Source of the DNA: Clarkia xantiana subsp. parviflora
Lineage: Eukaryota; Streptophyta; Magnoliopsida; Myrtales; Onagraceae
Length of the DNA: 64,000 nt
Reading direction: 5' to 3'
NCBI GenBank assembly: GCA_036873135.1
Contig: JAPTYO010000002.1
Location: 17,138,452-17,202,451 of the forward strand
Position 1 is the first letter of the stretch, and every line of letters begins with the position of its first letter. Below are positions 55,470 through 64,000 of the stretch, in pieces. The position numbers were made by a program, and so were the translations under genes. The notes under the pieces were generated by a model. It was not told where the DNA came from and ran no database searches. It saw nothing but the letters and a program-made list of their open reading frames with translations.

Positions 55470-55890
55470 AATAAATCAAGAAATAGAAGTACAAAAACAG
55501 TTAAACAACTCGGTTTCGGAGGTAGTTTTACGCAGCACACACCACTAACAGTAAAACATAGATGAACGTCTGCAAATTGGATTAGAACACTAGGGTATTT
55601 AATTGCAAATTACATACATTCATTTCTGTTTTACTGTTATTGGTGTGTGTCACGTAAAACTATATATGATGCCGAGTTGTTCAACTATTTTTGTACTTTT
55701 ATTATTTTCTATTTTTTTTTTGACATGCACGTGTCCACTCAAATGGACGAGATTTCGTTTTACTATTTTTTGCAAACATGCTATAAATTTTAAGATATAT
55801 TGGTCCATAAAACTATTTTTTCAAACATGTGGTACATTTTAAAACATATTGTTCTGTAAAACCATATTTTTCAAGTTATATGTTTTACAG
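55244..55890. mobile_element. Foldback-type inverted repeat (~0.65 kb)
   Basis: The left arm (55244-55575) and right arm (about 55590-55890) are inverse copies. Matching parts include ttttgtacttttattattttc, cacacaccac / ggtgtgtgt, and catgtttgaaaaa / ttttttcaaacatg. The central spacer is about 20-40 bp. The left arm carries a (TAA)n/(TAAA)n tract at 55432-55475. A transcript would form a long imperfect hairpin. No target duplication defined. Confidence 0.7.
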
Positions 55891-55989
55891 ACTTTTCCTT
55901 TTAATTTTTTCCCAAAATCTTCCCTTTTAAATTTGAATAGTGTAAAAACTTAAAACTATATATCAATTGTTACCAATGTATTTGAGTGG

Positions 55990-56960
55990 ATTCCTTCTCA
56001 CTAAACTGCTATCTCTTACCTGGGGTCTTTATTGTTGTACGACTTGTTGGGATCAAGTTGACGTGGCCCTTAATTTTTGGAAGTGGACTTCGAGGTGGCA
56101 CCTTTGACTAGCTCACTTAGGTGTCTATCTCGATCTCACATGGTACTTAGTTTCCTTTGGAGTCTCTAAGGCGTTAACCTGAAAAGGGGTTGGGGATCTT
56201 CCCCTGATTCCACTCCGAAACTTAAATCAATAATGGAATATGAGAGTAATAATATGAAAAGTATATGAGAGAATGTAAATATAGTGAAAATGTTATCCTA
56301 TTTATACGGAGAGTTTACCGACTTTAAATGACGGATACCCTTCTAGGAGGGTTTCTGTCCGGAGTCGGCACAACCGGGTGACAAGTAGGTTGCCACCTCA
56401 CAATTCCTTAATGAGGAAGGTTTCTTCATGGCGGTAGAAGCATGTGACAAATAGGTTGCCACCTTACCATTCCTTAAGAGGAAGGTTTCTTCATGGCAGC
56501 TGAAGCAGGTCGCCACCTGTGCATTCCTTAAGATGAAGAGTTTCTTCATAGAGTCGGTGGTAAGTAGGTCGCCACCTGTCTCATTCCTTAAGAGATATGG
56601 TTTTCTTAATAATACCTGGCTGCCAATTCTTAAGAGGGAGAGTCTTTGAGAGGGTTTGTCGCCATTCTTCAAGAGTTTTCTTGGTTGTCGACATCTTCAA
56701 AGTTTGGTGTCGACCATTTATCTTTACTTCTTCGTTCTGAGTATGATTAGTTGTCAATTCTCTTTGGGAGTTCCGACTTATATGCTTCAGACCAACCTGT
56801 CCTCTTAATTGTAATTCAACACGGCTGATTTTGTGTTTTAACTTATTTACTGTCGATAGTGTCTCTGGTTTCTAATCTGTTAATTTTGTTAAATTAGCAA
56901 CTGCTCTACTTGACATCGGATGTTAATCAATTCCCTAGAGTGGTTATTTTTTACTTTGTT
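55990..56960 (-). mobile_element. LTR-like remnant with ~63-bp tandem repeats
   Basis: Minus-strand ctctccgtataaatagg (near 56310-56294) looks like an LTR TATA region, and the cggagtggaatcagggg... segment upstream on plus resembles an LTR R/U5. Bases 56380-56620 hold about four ~63-bp units (aggttgccacct, cattccttaagaggaagg, tttcttcatgg). Clean ends and target duplications were not found, so the class is tentative. Confidence 0.4.
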
Positions 56961-57173
56961 GCTTGTAATCGTCTAATTTTCAATAACGATATTGTTCTTT
57001 CAATAAAATTAAAAAAAAAAAAAAAACGTAATCCTAACCCCGGCCCCATTCCCACGAAGAAGTAAAACTAAAATAAGAAAAAAAAAAAAAAGAAGGGATT
57101 TTTGTTATTTCCAAAAAAGAAAGAATCTTCACGGAAAGTGGAAACTACGCATTCGGCTTATTTGACCCGCCTC

Positions 57174-57600
57174 TATAAATTTGTTACTTCCATTTCTCCT
57201 TCTTCCTCACAACTACTCTTCCCTCCTTTTCTGCAATTTTCCTCCATATCAACGCAAGGTTTGACTTCATCAACGATTACCCGCTGGAGCTTCTAACTGT
57301 GAGAAATCGTTGAATTTAAGTCCCCCCAAAAGTCTAAATTTTTCCCATTCAAACAAATTTGGTCCAAAGACTGCTCCTGTCGCGGCTGCTAGTGCAACCC
57401 TTTTTCGTCTGGTGCGTATCTGGAGCTCTCTTTGTGGAATTTTAGACTTCAAACTTCTATTAAGGGTTAGAAAAATTGTACCTCTTTGTTGGTATATAAG
57501 CCAGCAACTGCTCTCCATTGGAAACCATCTCTATCTGCTTGAAAACAATAGAAAGATAAAAACTTGTTCTTGAGAGCCCCGTTTTGATTCTTGATTAGAG
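57174..57600 (+). promoter_or_regulatory. Promoter and 5' leader of the IQM gene
   Basis: TATAAAT at 57174-57180 is followed by a CT-rich leader. A TTAGAG/GTAACG donor at 57600/57601 and the acceptor at 58314 define a probable 714-nt intron in the 5' UTR. The transcription start is inferred at about 57205. Confidence 0.5.
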
Positions 57601-58328
57601 GTAACGATAGCTACAAATTTCCAATATTTTCTTCCTTTCTCATCTGAGTTTTTTTCTTTCTGAAATGAGTTAAAATTGGTTAGTGTCTGGCCTTTGACCG
57701 GTAGTTGCAATTACTGAGAGATGCAGTTTAAATTCAGATTGGTTCTTGATTATGATAGTAATGAGAGCTATAAAGTCTCAACATTCTCTTATTTTCTGAA
57801 GTTGGGTTGTTTTGAAATTAGTTAAATAGTGATATTATTTGATTGGCAGTTTCAAACTACTATGACATTAGCTAGTGATTAGTCTTGATTCTTAGAGGTC
57901 ATGGTAGCTATGAAGTTTCAATCTTTTAGTCTACTCTCAAGTGGGTTTGTATAAAATTAGCTAAAAGTTGATTCTTGTCTGTTCTTTTACAAATGATGAC
58001 TATGACATTAGCTTCTTGATTAGAGGTAATTTATAGTCACAACTAGAGTAATAAGCTGTTTAAACCCAGATTGTTTCTTAATTATAGTGATGATGACAGC
58101 TATTAGCCTACAAAGTGCTAATATTTTCCTCTTTTCTAAAGTGGGTTTATTTCAAAATTATCCAAAAATTGATTCTTGTTTGGTCTTGATCAGTGATTTC
58201 AGTTCGCTCAGAAATTGCAGTAATAATCCTCCAATTGTTACAAAAAATTGCACTTTATGATATGTTTAAGGAACCCAAATGTCTGATATGAGCTTCCTGG
58301 TCTGTTTTTGACAGGAAACTCCAAATTC

Positions 58329-60786
58329 ATGAGTGTCTCCTCAAAGCACGTGGAATTGAGTTTACTTCCGAAATTCGTGATAAGTACAGACCCAACAATC
58401 ACCATGACCAACTCCGTATCCTCGAAGAAGACAGTATCAAAGAATTCCATCAATACCTCGAAATGCAACCCAAATGTGGTGGTATTCGATAGATCATTCT
58501 CATTAAAGCACATGTTGGAATGTCAAGAAGCTAAACAGATCCAGTTACCAAATGATGAGAAAGAGGGCTCAGAATTATCTCCTCTGGATCCAAAGATATT
58601 TACCTCTCCTAGACCGTTGAGTGAGCTCCAAGCCGCAGCTGTTACAGTTCAGAAAGTTTACAAAAGTTACCGAACCCGAAGAAACTTAGCTGATTGTGCA
58701 ATTCTTGTTGAAGAGATGTGGTAAGTTTTTTTCTTAAATTTGCAATTTTTGGCCTATTTTTTATGCTTGTATATTTGACACATTGTAAATGGCTTGATAA
58801 GAACAAGAACAAAGCCATGTTCTTTGATAATACCTTTGTTATCACAGTTTGTACTCAAAATCATGTATTGTTGATTTAGGTGGAAGGCAATTGACTTTGC
58901 TACTTTAAGCTACGACTCTGTTTCGTTCTACAAGGGCGATGATAAGCCTGAGAAAGTCGTCTCTCGGTGGACAAGGGCAAGAAAAAGAGTATCAAAGGTA
59001 AATGTAAATTCTTTTTGTACATCACCAAAAAAAGAAGATGTTTTCCAATATAGATTCTGAGGGAGGACAATGATTTTATTTCCAGTTTGCTAAGGGTCTA
59101 TCCAAAGACGAAAAGGCACAGAAATTAGCTTTGCAGCACTGGCTCGAAGCTGTAAGTCTCTCATTTTTCTTAATGTTCTTGAATTTAATGTTGGAGATTT
59201 AACGTATACACCTCTGAAGGAGAATCTTTTTACTGATAAATTTACGGAGTTTTGTTTATGTTTCGACAGATTGACCCTAGACACCGTTACGGCCACAATT
59301 TGCATCTCTACTATGAGAAATGGTTTGAAAGTGAAAGCACTCAACCTTTCTTCTACTGGTTAGTACTTTGTAAAGCAATATTAGTGCATAAGTGGTAGTT
59401 TTCTATAGTTACTTACACTTGAAGCTACCTTTAAAACATACTTTTAACACAAGTAATGTTGGCAAACATAGGTTGGATGTTGGACATGGTAAAGAGGTTG
59501 TTCATGAGAAGTGCCCGAGAAGCACTCTACATAAGCAATGCATCAGATATCTCGGACCTGTAATTCTCTACTATTTTTACTTCTTATCAGTACCATCATA
59601 GTAGGCTTTGAATTTCCATTTAAAACCCCATTTAGTAATGTTCCTCTAAAATTAACCCATATAAACCACGTCTTTGCAGTTCAAGCTTTCGAGCTGATTG
59701 GTTAAGTAGTCAGTGATATTTTCACAGGTTACTAATATGGATTTATTTTGTTTTTTCAGATTGAAAGAGAAGTCTATGAAGTGATTGTTGAAAATGGGAG
59801 GCTTGTATATAAGCTAAGAGGTGAAGCAGTAGAAACCGATGAAGGTTCGAAGTGGATATTCGTTCTTAGCACTTCGAGATCTCTCTATGTCGGACAGAAG
59901 AAGAAGGGTGTGTTTCAGCACTCGAGCTTCCTTGCCGGAGCCGCCACGACAGCCGCCGGTAGATTGGTTGCCCACAATGGCAAATTGGAGGTACTCACAT
60001 TATTACCATTTTTCACATTTTACTCTGAATTTCATAGTTTAACGCATTACCAGAATATCGACTGTTAATTTATTTGATTGATGTGTTATTAATTAATAGT
60101 AGCTTCATTTTCGATTCGACAGGCGATTTGGCCATACAGCGGGCACTACCACCCGACCGAGGAGAACTTTCGGGAGTTCATCAGCTTCCTCGAGGAGCAC
60201 AATGTCGATCTCTCCGATGTCAAGGTATGTGTTTGTAAAAGTCAGCACATAAAATTAAAGTATATTTTTTTTATTTATTTACCTGGCTCAAAATTAAAAC
60301 TTATAGTTAAGAATGAAACGCTGAATTGTATATATCTTATGCTATTAGATAGCTTCCCTCTAATATGTGTATTTGTTTCCTTAACAGAGGTATGCAGTCG
60401 ATGATGATACTCCTTCATACATCAAACCTAGCATGGATTCGGAATTCGATACGGCGGTGATACCCTCCGAACCAAGCGGAGATTCACAAACGGGTCCCAC
60501 CGCGACTGCTGACGAGGACAAGCCCGTTTTCGAGTTTGCGAAGCGGATGTCGTGCAAGTGGAGCACGGGAGCGGGGCCTCGTATTGGTATCGTGAGGGAC
60601 TACCCGACCGAGCTACAATGTCGGGCGCTGGAACAGGTTAACCTGTCTCCTCGCGTTGGGCCTGGGCCAACTGCATTTTATGGGCCGATCCCCTCTCCTC
60701 GGCCCAGCCCGAAGGTTAGGATCTCTCCGAGGCTAACCTACCTGGGCATACCTAGCCCGAGGACACCGATAAGTGCATCCAACTGA
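58329..60786 (+). CDS. IQ-motif protein of the plant IQM family, 8 coding exons
   Basis: Exons: 58329-58720, 58880-58997, 59086-59151, 59270-59358, 59472-59559, 59760-59990, 60123-60224, 60388-60786; all GT-AG and in phase. The CDS of 1485 nt gives 494 residues, within the family range. IQM proteins are plant-specific calmodulin-binding proteins in Ca2+ signalling. An IQ-like motif [18 protein letters not shown] lies at about residues 105-122, just before the conserved core. Core blocks: [60 protein letters not shown] and [14 protein letters not shown]. The C-terminus has [18 protein letters not shown], the [15 protein letters not shown] block and a Pro/Ser-rich tail with [20 protein letters not shown]. 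The ATG at 58329 lies 15 nt after the leader-intron acceptor and is the first in frame. The IQM number is not assigned. Confidence 0.92.
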
Positions 60787-61060
60787 CCCATGTTGGAGTT
60801 GGAGTTGAAGATAAGATGGGATCTTAGTGGGGCAAAGGCCCATCCCATTGTTGTGTATCCAACTAACCCATGTTTTTCTCCCAAGGGTTGGTTATTGTAT
60901 TATTTATTTATTTATTTGTTGGTTGGTTAATTTATTTGTCTCAAATAAAAGTATGCCAATTTTTATTTTTATTTTTTGGGATAATTGTGCCGGTAGATTT
61001 ATTTAAATCAAAATGTATGTCAACATATCACTATTTCTTACTTTGCAAAAAATTATTTTA

Positions 61061-61121
<61 letters not shown>

Positions 61122-62239
61122 GAATATGCATCTTATTATTAATTAATTAATTTGTACATAAATTAGAAATAATATGATATTCAATTCTAAAGATCTTCAC
61201 CTTAAATTTAAAAAATAATTAATACTATATTAATTAAAGTAAATAAATATATTTATGGTCATTAATTAAAATTATATATAATTATTTATGAAATAAGTTT
61301 TTCTAGTGTGTTTAAAACTCAAAACCGTTAATTGCAATACGTGACGCAATACTATACTTTTGAACTAAAACCTAACAAAATTAATTTTAAATGTTAAAAC
61401 CGATATCAAATGTCATCATGAATCGGAATTATATTTCTTTTAAGGGAAAAAAAAAAAGAATTATATTTCTTTGGATTAGACTCTTGAGCTTCAATCTATA
61501 CTTTTTAATTCCCTTTTCTCTGTTATTTAATGAGTTGATGAATCCCAATAAAATAGTGCCTATGATTGTAATGCATGACATGACATAGGGTGGGCATAAA
61601 AAAATCAAGAACTCGAAACTTGATAAAAATTGAAAACTCGAAATATGAGTAAAATCGTCTCGACCCGTCTAGAAAAACCGAGCTCGATATGAACATTTTG
61701 TACGGATTTTTTTTTTTATGTATAATCAATATAAAATTATGATATAAATCATTTTATGCGTACTTCTTTTTTAATAATTTGAACATTTTGTCCAATTAAA
61801 AAAAAAATTAACATAAATATATCAATTGGTTTAAATATTAAACATAAATTTTATATTTTTTATAGATTTATTTATAATAAGTATTTCCGTATATATGTTA
61901 ATGAGTTTAAAATCAAGCCCGGGAATAAAAAAACCTGAAAACCCAAAAGTTTATAAAGAACCCGACCAAGCCCACCCTAACCTAAGTCATGACATATGTA
62001 AGTCATTTGTTCTATTAATTAATTAATATAATTAATATTATTTTTAAAAGTTTATAATAATAAAGTCAAAGAAGAGCTGTTGACAGTTCAAGTTGAATTT
62101 TCAATAAAAATGTTATCAAAATAATTAATTTATTGCTTAAAAAAAAGTTAAGTTATCAACTTGGGACCATCAAATTGGCCCAAAAAATATAAAAGTTAGG
62201 TAACTTATCCTTATGGGGGGTTATGGGGCTGATTGATAA
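60787..62239. other. 3' flank and AT-rich intergenic
   Basis: The IQM 3' UTR probably lies within the first ~170 bp (an aataaa near 60945). Bases 61063-61116 are a (TA)n microsatellite. Nothing else was identified. Confidence 0.55.
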
Positions 62240-62443
62240 TGTTAGAAAACTAAAGTTTCTGTTACAAAAGTAGAGAGGTAATAGAAGAGAGAACTTGAGA
62301 ATGTCTTATTATCACACATAAGGGGCCCTTATATAGGGATTACATAGACTTGGAGAGGAAGTAAAATAAATATATGGAAGGTCTAATTAAGGAAGATGGT
62401 ATATACACATAATATTGAACATCCACATAATATATTCATAACA
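62240..62443 (-). repeat. Copia LTR (204 bp)
   Basis: Starts TGTTAT and ends TAACA on the minus strand, adjoining the polypurine tract at 62444-62454. The partner LTR is not in the window. Confidence 0.7.
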
Positions 62444-64000
62444 CTCCCCCTTGGATGTTCATAAGGGAATTGTGCCTCGTTAAAACCTTACTAGAAAAAA
62501 CCCATTGGGATAAAAATCTAGTGAAGGAAAAAGAGTACACAATTATGGATCCCTTTTTGTAAGCTGCCTCGTTAAAAACCTTACCAGGAAAACCCGATGG
62601 GATAAAACCTTGGTTAAGGGAAAAAGAGTGCAGCGGTGTAGATTCTCCCCCTGATGTTGACATCACGTAATTTCATTAAGTCGACGCAATCCAATCATGT
62701 TCGCCAATATTCCATATGTCGCAGTCGATAAAGCCTCCTTGAAAAGATCCGCTAGATAGTCATATGAACAAATTCGTTGGATGAAGAATAACTTGAGGCG
62801 AATGTGTTTTGTATGTCTCCTTTGATATAACAATCTTCAACTCGAGCTATATAACCTGCATTATCTTCATATATATATATATACAATATAATGCTACATT
62901 TGAAAATTGTGCACTTCCATGTTATAACTTACATTTGTGTAGCAAATTAATTTAGGTCTTGATTCGTCATGATATTAAACTCATGGCATTCTTACCATCA
63001 TTAAGGTACTCAATAGATGTGTTTATCTATGCAAAATAGCTTCAACACATTTTCTTTTATAAGACAATATTATTTTCAATCTCTTAAGTACTCGATCTTC
63101 AGGCCGAGCCAAACCTTTGTCCTTTCAATATATTTTGTCTGAATTTAACATCATCAATAAATTGATTGTATTTATAAACTCTTCACGAGTTTCAATATCT
63201 TTAAATTCTCCCCCTCACGCGATGCCCCTTTCGGCTATAGCGTGATCAATTCAACTTATCAAAATATCAAATTGCTTTATCCGTATACTTATATTAGCAT
63301 TCGCTACAACTTAGCTCAAATGTTGATATAGTGGGGATAATATACCATAAGCAACCCGTAAATGGTACAATATTTTTATCATCCAACATTTTTGGGATTT
63401 TTATGTGGATTTCACTATCAAATTAGCCACCAAATAGGCTATAAAATTATTCATATCATGAGACGCATATTAAAACTTTGTATGTACTGCCAACATAATA
63501 ATGTATTTGAAGGTTATTACTCCACCAAATGATTCATATAATAATTGTCATCTCTTTGCGGAAAAGTCTTTGTACCACGGGTTGTGCCTATCTTACGAGG
63601 CAATCTATTTACGCAGAAATTATTTATATCCACTGGCTATCACATTCTGCATTTGTCATGCTCATACTTGCGTCTTTTCAAACTTTGGCCAATCATGATA
63701 ATTCTTTGACATATTGAGCTCAAGATCCTCGTCTTATTTTATGAATTCACTCATGAATAATATTCAAAACTGTTGTCGACAACTTTATATTTTACGGTTC
63801 CATCACTTCCCGTTAATGACATAACTCATTGAGATCTCTTTATTACAATTATTTTCAGGTACCTGAACCACTTCTGGGGTTTCATATTTAGTTATGCCTC
63901 TTTTCCTTTTTGGGAAATCGCCTCCGTAATAAGACCATATTTATCTATTTTCTTTCCGTGCTCCATTCTTGTTAAAAATATTTGGAACCAATATCACACA
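62240..64000 (-). mobile_element. 3' end of a degraded Ty1/Copia element
   Basis: On the minus strand the 3' LTR is 62443-62240 (TGTTATGAATATATTATG ... TTTCTAACA, with CCTATATAAGG as TATA). It is preceded by the polypurine tract CCAAGGGGGAG. Upstream, decayed coding sequence at about 62760-62650 reads KEALSTATYGILANMIGLRR, the usual Copia pol C-terminus, and about 62850-62790 reads YIARVEDCYIKGD. The region to 64000 has further decayed sequence with multiple stops and AT-rich inserts. The element continues past the window edge. Confidence 0.7.

Overview
The window is nuclear DNA of a flowering plant, almost certainly a eudicot. It carries intron-rich plant genes (an NPR1-type immune regulator, an IQM calmodulin-binding-type protein and a small repeat protein) set in AT-rich DNA packed with plant transposons: Ty3/Gypsy elements of the Tat/Retand type, Ty1/Copia, Helitrons, hAT, CACTA, long-TIR elements and a SINE. 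I cannot name the species.

Layout. 1-6532: the 3' part of a Gypsy element (called E0 here) with internal tandem arrays, an antisense coding region and a 983-bp 3' LTR. E0 sits inside a Copia element whose 3' half follows (6533-9281). 9619-12323 (minus): NPR1-like gene, 4 exons, 583 codons, with two W-boxes upstream. 12.8-18.7 kb: intergenic, with a SINE, a ~495-bp repeat in three tandem copies and a hAT element between copies 1 and 2. 18.7-24.1 kb: head-to-tail Helitron ends, interrupted by an opposite-strand Helitron and a 770-bp long-TIR element. 24.2-26.35 kb (minus): a gene whose three coding exons join in frame into a 164-residue protein with three ERAKEEIE modules. 26.4-31.1 kb: AT-rich, no gene seen.

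31.07-44.09 kb is a nest. An outer long-TIR element contains a Gypsy element E2 (31411-43040, minus, TSD GTACT), which contains a solo LTR (33938-34705, TSD TTCGC). A further small TIR element lies in the outer element's right part. E2 encodes Gag, protease and a second Gag-like domain, with no reverse transcriptase or integrase seen, plus a multi-exon gene on the opposite strand. 44250-53196 is a nearly intact Gypsy element E1 (716-bp LTRs, 5 differences, TSD ACCGT). It has gag-pol, a 27-bp tandem array and a small spliced antisense gene with its own TATA box, but four coding lesions. 53.2-57.1 kb: a CACTA element (1418 bp, TSD TCT), a foldback element and an LTR-like remnant. 57.2-60.8 kb (plus): an IQM-family gene with 8 coding exons. 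62.24-64 kb: the 3' end of a minus-strand Copia element.

The host genes are unrelated and share no operon-like organisation. The Tat-type Gypsy elements share a layout: sense gag(-pol), a tandem-repeat zone, an antisense spliced coding region, and LTRs opening TGATGG and carrying a GCATCGGAGA motif. In E0, E2 and the solo LTR this motif precedes a C-rich-loop hairpin whose stem covaries. That hairpin, the antisense genes and the Gag-PRO-Gag' element are the observations most worth following.
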